Source: Balanoglossus misakiensis
Lineage: Eukaryota; Hemichordata
DNA: 64,000 nucleotides
NCBI GenBank assembly: GCA_040954595.2
Contig: CM082582.2
Span: 1,178,001-1,242,000 of the forward strand
Direction of reading: 5' to 3'
Part shown: positions 47,542 through 58,406 of the stretch, piece by piece
Position numbering within the stretch: the stretch's first letter is position 1
Layout: every line of letters begins with the position of its first letter
Notes under the pieces: model-generated
Databases searched by the model: none
Seen by the model: the letters and a program-made list of their open reading frames with translations, nothing else
What the model was told of the DNA's origin: nothing
Made by a program: the position numbers and the translations under genes

Positions 47542-47745
47542 TGTAGTATTCTGACAGCTACGATCAATATAGCGCCCTCTAGTGTTGCATTGTTGGTGTT
47601 CCACTTGTTTATGAATTGCTGTACGACGTCACTTCCGCCCAGATAAGGCGAAGCACATTGTTGAGTCTTTTCAGCCGATCAATAAATAGGTTGTTGTTAT
47701 ACCTTATGATCGCATTATTATTCCCATGTTGATGGAAACATAACA
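47542..47745 (+). repeat. 3' LTR
   Basis: No difference from the 5' LTR was found on base-by-base reading. Preceded by the purine tract AGAAGAGGGGA at 47531-47541. Confidence 0.97.
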
Positions 47746-48420
47746 GGGGGGACACCAACATCGTAGTCAGTGAGGTCATCTATGGTGGTGGGCGCGTCTT
47801 CCACTCGGCACTCCTCCGCGCACGCTTGGGGGATAAAAAATGCATCAAAAACCCCTGGCGCGTCCTCGCTCCCCCTGCGTCGATGGATTCTGTGCGACTG
47901 CTTCCGCCCCCGTCCTCTCTGGTTGCTGTGTCCGGATTGATGATGTTTTTCGGTGAGGTCGGATTTCCCGGAATTCTTCCTGTCGTGATTGGGATACCCA
48001 CCTCAGCAGTATGCTAAGGACACGCCAGTGGATGAGAATCGCTGGTGTGGTGGGGGAGCTCAGTCGGAACCTGTTCGGCACCTCCCACCCCTGGAAGACG
48101 CACAGGCGCTTCATCATCACCATGGACTCCGGTGAACAAAAGGATTCCGTAGGGATCCGTCCAGGTCCGCCCCTGCGGATATAGAAGTCTAGCAGGTCGG
48201 GTATTTCATTTCCTGGACCACACAGCCAGTATAGGTGAGTTTCTCTAACGCCTCCACCGCGTCCCACTCGCGGAATACTACCGGCTTCTCAGTAAAAATA
48301 ACTGGAAGGTGGCACTGAAAGGCGTGTTTCTTCAGTTTGCGCGTGGACCTCCGGCCTCCCGGGAACGGACATGGAGAAGGGCCTGATGAGTAATGTGGAA
48401 CAGAGGATAGGGGGCTCCTT
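47746..48420 (-). pseudogene. Decayed C-terminal region of OB-fold element, minus strand
   Basis: GC-rich compared with its surroundings. Successive pieces of open frame appear in different frames: a segment with KKHAFQCHLPVIFTEKPVVF, one with LYWLCGPGNEIPDLLDFYIR and RLCVFQGWEVPNRFRLS, and a final basic-then-acidic piece ending near PTTIDDLTDYDVGVP at the Gypsy 3' LTR. The pieces read as one coding region broken by at least two frameshifts. The family is not recognised. The Gypsy element lies at its far end, so more sequence may have been displaced. Confidence 0.5.
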
Positions 48421-49394
48421 CAGGCCGGCCTGGCGCTCCTCCAGCGGCGTTCGTCTTCTTTGGGCGGTTCCGGCGTTGGATACCGGATCGGTGATCGACG
48501 TCTGGGGCTGAGATCTCCCCAGCGTGAAAAGGATGGTCGTTCACGGGAAGGTGGCCGGTCCCGCCTTTCCTCTCGAGAACGCTCCGGTCGCGGCGACCGG
48601 GTTGGGGATCTGGACCTAGTAGGGCTGCCGGGGTGGCGTCGAAGTTCCCAGGGGATTAGATATTCCCCCGCCTCCAACGTCGCCTCCAGCTCCAATGGGT
48701 TGATCAGTGACTGCAGCGGCAGCATTTCTTGGCGTGGGGGTGATGGCTCCTACAGCAGCCGTTGGTTTCCCCCGTCTCTCGCTACTGCTATTGGGGGTGA
48801 TACACGGGTGCGGGGTGGGTCTGGCCCTTCCGACACCTCCATCGCCTGGTCCTTGTCACCACCGAGTACCTGCTTTTCCAGCTGCGGATCCCGGAAGATG
48901 CTCAAAGTTTCCTCCAGGTCGTCAGCTGCGGTGGTGGTTCTTGTGGGCTCTTGCGGGGAGATATGGCCAACGAATCCCCCACGTACGCGGCCTGGATTGA
49001 ACTCCCGAGGTAGTGTGCAGGTTTTTATGGCTGCGTCGGATGGTACGGGCAGGTTGGCTTCGGTCTTTTCCTTCCCGTATACATGCATGGCCTCCTCCCG
49101 TACCGTGGACATCCATCCTATGTCGCCTAGAACCGTGGCTACCTGACAGTTCTCACGGAGCATCAGGAACAGTATTTTATGTCTCACCTCCACTTCAGTT
49201 GTCGCTGTTGTATCTAATGTGGACGATGTTTTATATCTGTTGATAACCAATGGGCCTAGTTTAACTGTGGCACCTACATCCAGTGGCAGCGCTGTTTTCT
49301 CACCCCAAAGGTTGACTTCAGCATCTCTTGTGCCATCAGTTATGGTCAGTTTACGTCTCTTTGTAGAATTCGATGTATGTGTCACTGATTCATA
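48420..49394 (-). pseudogene. RPA-like OB-fold exon with Arg/Ser-rich tail, minus strand
   Basis: The acceptor CACTACAG precedes 49394. The start reads KRRKLTITDGTRDAEVNLWG, then LGPLVINRY and TTATTEVEV, the strand pattern of RPA-type OB folds that bind single-stranded DNA. It continues as a hydrophilic region (FREN/NPGRVRGGFVGH) to a TAG at 48752-48750; in the same frame after it come an SLINPLELEATLEAGEYL block and an SR/RS-rich stretch (SPTRSRSPTRSPRPERSREE) to the stop at 48420. One in-frame stop therefore separates two coding-like parts. A second copy of the OB exon is at 55668-55839. Possibly a transposon protein; not named. Confidence 0.6.
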
Positions 49395-49811
49395 CTGTAG
49401 TGGAAATAAAATGGAAAACATTGAATGTTAATAATTACGAGTAGTAAATGTTGTGGAGAAATAGTGCAAGAGTGGTTGTTTTTTGTCAGTTGCTTTTTAA
49501 AATTTGAACTGCAAAATGATGAATCGATGGCAGTAATTTTGACCCGAGGTGAGTTGACAAGGCATGGTTGTATCATATAAATGGATTTTCAATGTACGTG
49601 ATCGCATGGAGGCTGCCATATTGGATTACATCCGAAGACCTTCCCATTGGGCTTCGGTTGAATTCGGGAAAGGTCTCTAAAATGTAATGGGTCATTCAAT
49701 TTTGTAGAGTAAATTTCTAAAAATGTAGAAGATGGGAGGTTAAGATACCCAAAATGACTACGGCAAAAAAAAAGTCAGGCCCATAAGTTACGGGGTGCGA
49801 TTATAACGTAC

Positions 49812-50023
49812 CTTTGCTCTATCATAGAGGCAAATGGTATTATCTCTTCCAGTGGAAAAGTTCCAGAACGTTGCCATCCTGCTGCATACAAGGCACGCTA
49901 AACAGTTTCCCGTTGGCGGAATTCCGGATCTCGACATCCTCCATGAGGCGCAATTTCAGTGCCACGCCTTGGCTGGTTGGGGATGAGGGACCGGGAGCCG
50001 GGGATGCCATAACGCCGTTAAAC
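49812..50023 (-). pseudogene. Upstream exon of OB-fold gene, minus strand
   Basis: Acceptor TTTTTCAG before 50023, donor GTACGT at 49811. An ATG at 50010 reads MASPAPGPSSPTSQGVALKL, then VEIRNSANGKLFSVPCMQQD, but meets TAA at 49842-49840, 28 nt before the donor. Compared with the copy at 54945-55205 this exon lacks about 70 nt after GTTCTGGAAC, which removes the frame that would enter the donor. Confidence 0.6.
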
Positions 50024-50295
50024 CTGAAAAATAGATTGAGAGTGGATATTGTTTTACACAATTTTTGAACATTGAAGTAAAGTATTAGAATGATGGAGTC
50101 CGATAAAAAAGTGAGTTGGTGATTGCGGCATCCGACTTCGTTATTAAAAATGGAAAGATTTGCGATTTGAGATTCGGTTACCATTTGCAAGTTTGAAAGG
50201 AAATATTTCATTGAAGCACAGTGGCAACTACTGGGTTATGGAGAATTTTTGAAATGTTGATGAACGGAGACTTATTAGAATCAATGAAAACCTAC

Positions 50296-50379
50296 CTTTA
50301 ACGGTGTTACGGTTACTAAACGTGAGAGACCGCTTGTCTCGTTCATCCGATTCTGAGCTCCTAGCTCTTGTGGAGACAT
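50296..50379 (-). other. 5' exon of OB-fold gene, minus strand
   Basis: Begins with ATG at 50379 (MSPQELGAQNR) and ends at the donor GTAGGT (50296/50295). A reverse TATAAA with a neighbouring CCAAT lies just upstream at 50430-50450. Joined to the next exon the frame stops at once (TAA), one base out of register relative to the plus-strand copies. Confidence 0.5.
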
Positions 50380-50779
50380 GCGGAGGTACAGCGGGTTAAC
50401 GGTTAGAAAGTGTTGATGAAAGAAATAAGTTTATAGGCCAATCAGGAGTTAGATTCGAATGTCCGAAAATGAGAAACCATAGGCGAACGCAACAGACAGC
50501 AATTTAAATTTGCATAACTAGAGGTTTGGGTGGAAAGATTTCAGAATTTAACGCACATATACAGATATTTTGTAGTGGAAATTTGAGTATATTATAAATA
50601 GTACATGTAATAAGACTGTGAATTGATTTTATTTACTGACAATTAAATGAAGTTACCCTTTGAGTATGGGTGTTTATCGAGGGGGGGGGTCCAAAAAAAT
50701 GTTAGAAACTGTTGAAGATGAAACCGGAAAGATGTAGCAAATTCGTTAGTTTTCCCTTTTTTGGAAATTATGCTCGAAG

Positions 50780-50880
50780 CGTGTGATTGGTCAATTAGTC
50801 AGAAGGGGATTGGTTGGAAATAGTCGAATATGATTGGGCAATAAGTTCGAAGCTGAAATCCCTCAGGCTGTATAAATACG
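50780..50880 (+). promoter_or_regulatory. CCAAT-array plus TATA promoter, unit 1
   Basis: Three ATTGG motifs (inverted CCAAT boxes) at 50786, 50809 and 50833, spaced 23-24 bp, are followed by TATAAATA at 50871-50878. The transcription start should fall near 50900 on the + strand. The repeat copy is at 52937-52944 (TATA). Confidence 0.6.
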
Positions 50881-51089
50881 GTGTTTGTGGCGTGTACTAA
50901 TGGAGTATGGCTGGGGTGTGTTGTGTCGAGCAGTCTAGTATATCATTTGTGGGGCATTGAATATTTAGAACAAAGTTCTCTATGTCGGACTTCCTAACAT
51001 ATACTCGATCGTTGATAACAAAACGAGCAGATATTTTTGTGCAAATAGTGTGCGCAAAACAACAACTAAACATGAAGACAACAAGATAG

Positions 51090-51179
51090 TACTGCGTGCG
51101 GTGCGACTCGGTTGTAAGCGTCAAGTCAAAAACTGCAAAGACATGCAACAGGTGTAAATATAGTCGACTGAAATGCTGA
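51090..51179 (+). other. Cysteine-rich short frame, unit 1
   Basis: Open from just after a TAG to a TGA: a YCVRCD motif, 13 residues, then TCNRCKYSRLKC. The spacing CX2C-X13-CX2C-X6-C suggests a zinc knuckle. It lies opposite the minus-strand 102-residue frame; which strand codes, if either, is undecided. Identical in unit 2 at 53156-53245. Confidence 0.25.
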
Positions 51180-52297
51180 AAAACCATGAATATCGATTGG
51201 CTCAAAGTGATGGGAATCGGCTCAACTTACCGGAGGGAATTGGTACATTATATAACGAGTAAACTAGAACGAAAGAAATCCCAGCGTGAACACTGGAAAT
51301 TGTTCATAAATTAATATTTATACATGTATGTGTATATTGCGTAACCTTCGAAAATTCGAATATCATTAGCACTTGGCCTAAAAAGTTGTGCATTGCGAGT
51401 GGGACACTGGGCAATTATTTTTATGGGCCGCCATCGCTATGCAGTTTAGATGTAGTATTTTACTCAACGTTTACCGGCAAGTGAGTGATTTGCTTTCAGA
51501 AGGTAATGAGACGGAAATAAACTTATGCAATCAGAGTTAATTATTCGTGAGAATACAAACTTTTGTACTAGATTTATTGTAATTTTTCAGTGTATACTCC
51601 TGGCCTTCGCAGGACTTTCATTTTTTACCCGGTTTGTGTGTTTTCGGGTTACCCATGGGCACTCTCTACCTGTTTTAAAACTCTGAACAAGTCGATGTCA
51701 CGTGTATCATTTTATGTACGACGTACATCATTATAATAATGCTATAGTGAAGTTTTTAAAAAAGGAAATATTTTTTTAGTGTTATTCTCTTCGTTTTTTT
51801 TATGACTGAAATATGCTTGTGCTTGATGGAAAAACCGGATTCAACCTTAGCTTAATATATGCATTATCGTTCGCAACTGACGTCATATAATGTAGCAATT
51901 TCCCTCCGGTTAAATTGAACCAATCGGCATTCCAGTTTTTCCACCATTTCACTCGAATATCTAACTCCAGGATCCTGATTGGCCTATGTAATTAATCATT
52001 CCTTTCATCAACACTTCCTAACCGTTAACCCGCTGTACCTCCGCATGTCTCCACAAGAGCTAGGAGCTCAGAATCGGTCGGACGCAGACCAGCGGTCTGT
52101 CAGGTGTAGTAACCCTAACACCGTTAAAGGTAGGTTTTCATTTATTCTATTATAAGTCTCCGTTCATCAACATTTCAAAGATTCTCAATAATGCAGTAGT
52201 TGCCACTGTACTTCAATGAAATATTTCCTTTCAAACTTGCAAATGGTAACCGAATCTCAAATCGCAAATCTTTCCATTTTTAATAACGAAGTCGGAT

Positions 52298-54361
52298 GGT
52301 TATGGAGAATTTTTGAAATGTTGATGAACGGAGACTTATTAGAATCAATGAAAACCTACCTTTAACGGTGTTACGGTTACTAAACGTGAGAGACCGCTTG
52401 TCTCGTTCATCCGATTCTGAGCTCCTAGCTCTTGTGGAGACATGCGGAGGTACAGCGGGTTAACGGTTAGAAAGTGTTGATGAAAGAAATAAGTTTATAG
52501 GCCAATCAGGAGTTAGATTCGAATGTCCGAAAATGAGAAACCGTAGGCGAACGCAACAGACAGCAATTTAAATTTGCATAACTAGAGGTTTGGGTGGAAA
52601 GATTTCAGAATTTAACGCACATATACAGATATTTTGTAGTGGAAATTTGAGTATATTATAAATAGTACATGTAATAAGACTGTGAATTGATTTTATTTAC
52701 TGACAATTAAATGAAGTTACCCTTTGAGTATGGGTGTTTATCGAGGGGGGGGGGGTTCAACAAAATGTTAGAAACTGTTGAAGATGAAACCGGAAAGATA
52801 TAGCAAATTCGTTAGTTTTCCCTTTTTTGGAAATTATGCTCGAAGCGTGTGATTGGTCAATTAGTCAGAAGGGGATTGGTTGGAAATAGTCGAATATGAT
52901 TGGGCAATAAGTTCGAAGCTGAAATCCCTCAGGCTGTATAAATACGGTGTTTGTGGCGTGTACTAATGGAGTATGGCTGGGGTGTGTTGTGTCGAGCAGT
53001 CTAGTATATCATTTGTGGGGCATTGAATATTTAGAACAAAGTTCTCTATGTCGGACTTCCTAACATATACTCGATCGTTGATAACAAAACGAGCAGATAT
53101 TTTTGTGCAAATAGTGTGCGCAAAACAACAACTAAACATGAAGACAACAAGATAGTACTGCGTGCGGTGCGACTCGGTTGTAAGCGTCAAGTCAAAAACT
53201 GCAAAGACATGCAACAGGTGTAAATATAGTCGACTGAAATGCTGAAAAACCATGAATATCGATTGGCTCAAAGTGATGGGAATCGGCTCAACTTACCGGA
53301 GGGAATTGGTACATTATATAACGAGTAAACTAGAACGAAAGAAATCCCAGCGTGAACACTGGAAATTGTTCATAAATTAATATTTATACATGTATGTGTA
53401 TATTGCGTAACCTTCGAAAATTCGAATATCATTAGCACTTGGCCTAAAAAGTTGTGCATTGCGAGTGGGACACTGGGCAATTATTTTTATGGGCCGCCAT
53501 CGCTATGCAGTTTAGATGTAGTATTTTACTCAACTTTTACCGGCAAGTGAGTGATTTGCTTTCAGAAGGTAATGAGACGGAAATATACTTATGCAATCAG
53601 AGTTAATTATTCGTGAGGATACAAACTTTTGTACTAGATTTATTGTAATTTTTCAGTGTATACTCCTGGCCTTCGCAGGACTTTCATTTTTTACCCGGTT
53701 TGTGTGTTTTCGGGTTACCCATGGGCACTCTCTACCTGTTTTAAAACTCTGAACAAGTCGATGTCACGTGTATCATTTTATGTACGACGTACATCATTAT
53801 AATAATGCTATAGTGAAGTTTTTAAAAAGGAAATATTTTTTTAGTGTTATTCTCTTCGTTTTTTTTTATGACTGAAATATGCTTGTGCTTGATGGAAAAA
53901 CCGGATTCAACCTTAGCTTAATATATGCATTATCGTTCGCAACTGACGTCATATAATGTAGCAATTTCCCTCCGGTTAAATTGAACCAATCGGCATTCCC
54001 GTTTTTCCACCATTTCACTCGAATATCTAACTCCAGGATCCTGATTGGCCTATGTAATTAATCATTCCTTTCATCAACACTTCCTAACCGTTAACCCGCT
54101 GTACCTCCGCATGTCTCCACAAGAGCTAGGAGCTCAGAATCGGTCGGACGCAGACCAGCGGTCTGTCAGGTGTAGTAACCCTAACACCGTTAAAGGTAGG
54201 TTTTCATTTATTCTATTATAAGTCTCCGTTCATCAACATTTCAAAGATTCTCAATAATGCAGTAGTTGCCACTGTACTTCAATGAAATATTTCCTTTCAA
54301 ACTTGCAAATACTACTTGAACCGAATCGCAAACCTTTCCATTTTTAATAACGAAGTCGGAT
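52298..54361. repeat. 2064-bp tandem duplication, unit 2
   Basis: Direct repeat of unit 1 with the same length. The junction GTCGGAT-GGTTATGG at 52297/52298 joins right-arm intron sequence to left-arm intron sequence, as expected from unequal exchange or slippage. Confidence 0.95.
52848..52946 (+). promoter_or_regulatory. CCAAT-array plus TATA promoter, unit 2
   Basis: Same three ATTGG motifs and TATAAATA (52937-52944) as unit 1. Confidence 0.6.
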
Positions 54362-54566
54362 GCCGAAATTACCAACTCACTTTTTTTATCGGATTCCATC
54401 ATTCTAATACTTTACTTCAATGTTCAAAAATTGTGTAAAACAATATCCACTTTCAATCTATATTTCAGGTTTAACGGCTATTTGTGCAACATTTGACAGT
54501 ACTCACATCATGGACTTTTCCTACAACGCACACCCTCTTCTTCTGTGGAGATATCTCGACTTCTGA
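54111..54566 (+). CDS. Two-exon short ORF, plus-strand copy of 5' exon
   Basis: Exon 54111-54195 (ATG, MSPQELGAQNRSD) ends in phase 1 at donor GTAGGT; acceptor ATTTCAG leads to exon 54469-54566, which continues in frame (GLTAICATFDSTHIMDF) to TGA. The total is 60 residues. The first exon is the inverted homologue of 50296-50379; the second is unrelated to the OB-fold exon after the first 10 bases. It may be a truncated or re-used 5' end. Confidence 0.4.
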
Positions 54567-54839
54567 TATCATTATTTGTGGCGGATGATACAATTCTGTT
54601 ACAAATTTTTCAGGTATATCCATCGCTTTTCGCCCGCAAGGTATGATCTGGAAAAAAGTTTGGCGTAGTCTGTAAGTTGTGTGACTGAATCCGTAAAGGT
54701 GGCATTTGGAGGAAAAATTTTGAGCATTTTTATCAGTAATCTAGTTTGTTTAAAATATTGGAACGCGATCAAAAATAAATGCGACTTGTAAACGAGTGCC
54801 GCGTTTGAATCGGTATTGACGATAAACATCGGTAATCGG

Positions 54840-55205
54840 CGATGAAATCAATGGATTTTCAATGTACGTGATCGCATGGAGGCTGCCATATTGGATTACA
54901 TCCGAAGACCTTCCGATAAGTTTCGGGGTGCGATTATAACATACCTTTGCTCTTTCATAGAGGCAAATGGTATTATATCTTCCAGTGGAAAAGTTGCGGA
55001 GCTGTATGTATTCTCTCTTCTGTTATCTGTTCAGCTATTTCGGATTTTCTTTCCAGAATTTAAGTTCCAGAACGTTGCCATCCTGCTGCATACAAGGCAC
55101 GCTAAACAGTTTGCCGTTGGCTGAATTCCGGATCTAGACTGTATCCTCAATGAGGCACAATTTCACTGCCACTCCTTGGCTGCATGGTTGCAGATGATGG
55201 AGCTA
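54840..55205 (-). pseudogene. Second copy of upstream OB-fold exon, minus strand
   Basis: Homologous to 49575-50000: shared TGGAGGCTGCCATATTGGAT, GGTGCGATTATAAC and the NSANGKLFSVPCMQQDGNVL frame. Donor GTATGT at 54944. This copy keeps the extra 70 nt (LELKFWKENPK, then YIQLRNFSTGRYNTICLYE) missing at 49812-50023, but has stops between them. Confidence 0.6.
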
Positions 55206-55560
55206 AGGTACGTAACAATCGCACCCCGAAACGCCTGGGCCCTTTTTTGTGTGTAGTCATTGTTGGTATGTTAACCTCCCATGTCCTACATTTTTAGAAA
55301 TTTAGTATACAAAATTGGATGACCGATTATGTTTTAGAGACCTTTCCCGAATCCACCTGAAGCCCAGTCGGAATGTCTTGGGATGTAACCTAAATTCAAT
55401 ATGGCCGCCTCCATGCGTTCACTTGCATTAAAAAAAAAAAAACGTTGATTTTATCTCCGAGTGGCGGTGTTTATCGTCAGTACCAATTGAAACGCGGCAC
55501 TCGCTTACAGGTCGCATTTTTATTTTTGAGCGCGTTCTAATATTCTAGAAAGAAAAAAAT
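55205..55560. repeat. Inverted copy of neighbouring intron sequence
   Basis: 55205-55430 is the reverse complement of the intron at 49600-49800 (CGCACCCCGAAAC, CCTCCCAT-TC-TACATTTTTAG, ATATGGCCGCCTCCATGCG). 55440-55560 is an inverted match to 54740-54850 (GTTTATCGTCAGTACCAATT, CGCGGCACTCG). Confidence 0.75.
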
Positions 55561-55667
55561 GATAGTTTCGAGTACAGATTACATGTATTTTAAAACGAGG
55601 TTTGGTCACAATGGTATCACTACTAAATGACTTACAATCGATGTTTTTAATTGTCTTTGCACCACAG

Positions 55668-55839
55668 TATGAATCCTGTGATGGTAAATCGCATTCAACT
55701 TAGAAGGCGTGGAGTAAGTGCAACTGATGGTAACTGGGATACCAAACTGAAACTTTTGGGAGAGAAAACCTTGCCATGCATGGACGTGGGTGGCACAGTT
55801 AAACTTGGGTTAAATACTACAGCGACAACTGAAGTCCCG
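55668..55839 (+). pseudogene. Second copy of OB-fold exon, plus strand
   Basis: Acceptor CACCACAG before 55668 and donor GTGAGA at 55840. It aligns with 49394-49190: shared CAACTGATGG, GAGAAAAC-TGCC, GATG/GACGT-GG-G-CACAGTTAAACT, ACTACAGCGACAACTGAAGT. The entry frame stops early (TAG); a shifted frame reads LLGEKTLPCMDVGGTVKLG and NTTATTEVPV. Frameshifted and therefore dead. Confidence 0.65.
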
Positions 55840-57309
55840 GTGAGATATTATAAAATACTCTTACATCATAAAATTGAAATCCTACATGTCAATAATTTCA
55901 TATTTTCACTAATGTTTAGCAAAAAACAACTGCTCTCAACAAACCTTACCCCTCCCCCTCTTGTATTGTCAGTGTTTTGTAATCTATCAGTAACAATCCA
56001 TTTTTTTCTCTCAAGGTGTTAAAAGAACCTATAGCTACTGGTGATGACATGATACCGTCCATGGGGTGTTGGAGGTAATACACTTTGTAAGTATTAACCA
56101 GTCAGGACGTAAGTGGGGTAATTACGGCGGTGAGATCAAAGAGATCTATTTGAATGTGAAAGTCGCTGAGTGGCAGTTACGGCCAGTTCGAAAAATTTTC
56201 AAACGGAGATTTTCGGTACTACAAGTGATCGTAGTGCACCCATTTTTCTAAGACGTGTATGAAACACCATAGTCAATGATAGGATGATTTTTCGTGAAGT
56301 TTTAACGACGCTTTCCCGAGAAAGACAGTTTTGGTATGTTGGTTTAAATTGTGGTCCTTGACTCTCGGCAAAGATTTCTTGTCTTGAAAAAAATTGGGTA
56401 GGTTAGGAAGATATTGAACTAAGTTACCGTGAAATTATAATAGTGTGAGCCGCTCCGTTGTGGAGTAATGACGGTGTAAAAATTGCCTTCGCCATCGACG
56501 AGTACAGCCGTGTTTGCCATATGTGTATGCATTGAAGTAGGTCAACGCATGTTAACCCTTGACGTAATGGCTTCCTTTTCAACGCGTCGTTATCTCTCAT
56601 TAGCATATTACATACGGAGTCTATACACTATTCACGCTGACTGACTTCTCAGGACTGACCTATGGCACAGTAAATTGTGGTCCTTGACTCTCGGCATGGA
56701 TATATTCATGTCAAAATTATGAATAGAGGAGTTTAATAATGTTTCTAAAACCTGAGGGGGTTAATTTTTGTGTGGGTATGGCTGATATATTTTTTTTTTG
56801 TAACTTCAAGGTCACTTTGAATTTCGTGATCACAATTTTGTCAGTGGAAGTAAAGAAATTCTTCTCGATAAAACTTCATGAAAAATCACATGTAGTACAC
56901 TCATAGTACCAGTAATGTGCCTGGGGTGAAATAATTGTCAGAAATGGGTTGCTAGTTGCTTAACTTTCGTTGTGAAAAAAGTTGAAAAACTGTATGCAAA
57001 TGAGCAATTCAAACGTTACTGGCCAGTTCAAGTGTTTGCATTGCATGATCCCCTGCTGTTTAATTATCCCACTTACGTCCTGACTGTAACTGCAGTAGTT
57101 GCTTACATCAGACTCCCACTATCTGCACGCAAGTTGTGGATGGATTTGCAGAGAGAGAGGCTAGTACACGGCACTCATGTGGACCTGCACTACCACATTT
57201 CTATTCAACATCAGGTCTCTGAGTAAAAAGATGGCCATGTAAATTTTCTCTAAGTTTGTTAGAGAAATAAAGTACAACTTTAGTGTTTCACTAATTGAGT
57301 TTCAGTGTT
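55840..57309. other. Unassigned region with short repeats
   Basis: No gene recognised. TTGTGGTCCTTGACTCTCGG occurs twice (about 56348 and 56675). GACGTAAGTGGG near 56107 is matched inverted near 57068 (CCCACTTACGTC), with neighbouring GGCCAGTTC blocks also inverted, suggesting a diverged foldback of about 1.1 kb. An 84-residue frame at 56972-57226 overlaps the right end of that foldback and has no known domain. Confidence 0.45.
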
Positions 57310-58406
57310 CTTGTATTGTCTCGTTTGCCCCATGCCAACCTCAAAGTAAACGTCAAATTTGCCATTTTTGACTTATTTGTCCTTGTAGTGGGCCACATAG
57401 CATTTTAGTGCAACTTATGAAAATCTGAAGAACCAAATGCCTAAGTTACCCATTCTGCACAGATTTATTTCAATGGTACAGACTTGATGATCAGTATAGC
57501 GCCCTCTGTGGTAGTATTTGGGGGGGGGGGTTAACCTAGCCTTTGTATGTTTATCCCTGTCCGGTTCCATTCCACTTGTATCTATGGTAACCTAATTATC
57601 AGCAGTAAAGGCCACAGCTTTGAAACAGTTTTAATATCAAGCACTCTGAATTACACGGCCATTCTCATTGGTGCATATAGTGTAGTCACGTTGTATTTTA
57701 CTGCAACTGGTGAAAGTCTCCTAAAAAACCAAATGTGTCTTTACCCACTGTGCACAGAGTATTTGAATGATACTCAGTTGATGGTCATATAGTATAGCGC
57801 CCTCTGTGGTAGTATTTTGATTATGGAGGTGGGGTTAAATCTTGTCTTTGCATATGTTTATCCCTGTCATGTTGCATTGGGCTTTTATCTATGGTAACCT
57901 AATTATCATCAGTAAAGGCCACAACTATGAAACAGTTTTAATATCAAGCACTCTCTGAATTACATGGCCATTCTCATTGGTGTATATAGTGTAGTCACGT
58001 TGTATTTTACTACAACTGATGAAAGTCTCCTAAAAAACCAAATGTGTCTTTACCCACTGTGCACAGAGTATTTGAATGATACTCAGTTGATGGTCATATA
58101 GTATAGCGCCCTCTGTGGTAGTATTTTGATTATGGAGGTGGGGTTAAATCTTGTCTTTGCATATGTTTATCCCTGTCACGTTGCATTGGGCTTGTATCTA
58201 TGGTAACCTAATTATCAGCAGTAAAGGCCACAACTATGAAACAGTTTTAATATCAAGCACTCTCTGAATTACATGGCCATTCTCATTGGTTTATATAGTG
58301 TAGTCACGTTGTATTTTTCTACAACTGATGAAAGTCTCCTAAAAAACCAAATGTGTCTTTACCCACTGTGCACAGAGTATTTGAATGATACTCAGTTGAT
58401 GGTCAT
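57310..58406. repeat. About 300-bp tandem repeat, 3 clear units plus a diverged one
   Basis: TATAGCGCCCTCTGTGGTAG recurs at about 57495, 57793 and 58102 (spacing 298 and 309 bp). Between them are GTTTATCCCTGTC, GGTAACCTAATTATCA, AAAGGCCACA and CCAAATGTGTCTTTACCCAC. The oldest unit, at 57310-57490, is weakly conserved. The last ends in GATGGTCAT at the start of the next satellite. Confidence 0.93.

Larger units (their letters stand above)
42992..47745 (+). mobile_element. Ty3/Gypsy LTR retrotransposon, full length, frames broken
   Basis: Order: 5' LTR, gag, protease, reverse transcriptase, RNase H, integrase, polypurine tract, 3' LTR; the RT-RH-IN order defines Ty3/Gypsy. The LTRs are identical by eye (204 of 204), suggesting recent insertion. 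It landed in a G-run (13 G on the left, 6 on the right), so the short target duplication cannot be delimited. Three lesions interrupt translation: a frame change in gag near 43467, one near 44920 before RT, and an in-frame TAG at 46013-46015. No envelope gene is present. Confidence 0.96.
50234..52297. repeat. 2064-bp tandem duplication, unit 1
   Basis: Unit 1 starts GGTTATGGAGAATTTTTGAA and is repeated head-to-tail at 52298-54361 with very few differences (a G-run length, single substitutions). Each unit contains a minus-strand 5' exon (left), a promoter region, and a plus-strand copy of the same 5' exon (right). An identical minus-strand 102-residue frame at 50897-51205 and 52963-53271 shows how recent the duplication is. 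Confidence 0.95.

Noticed and set aside
48460-49146. 228-residue plus-strand open frame
   Set aside because: Antisense shadow of the GC-rich minus-strand OB-fold/RS coding region; the minus strand carries the splice site and domain.
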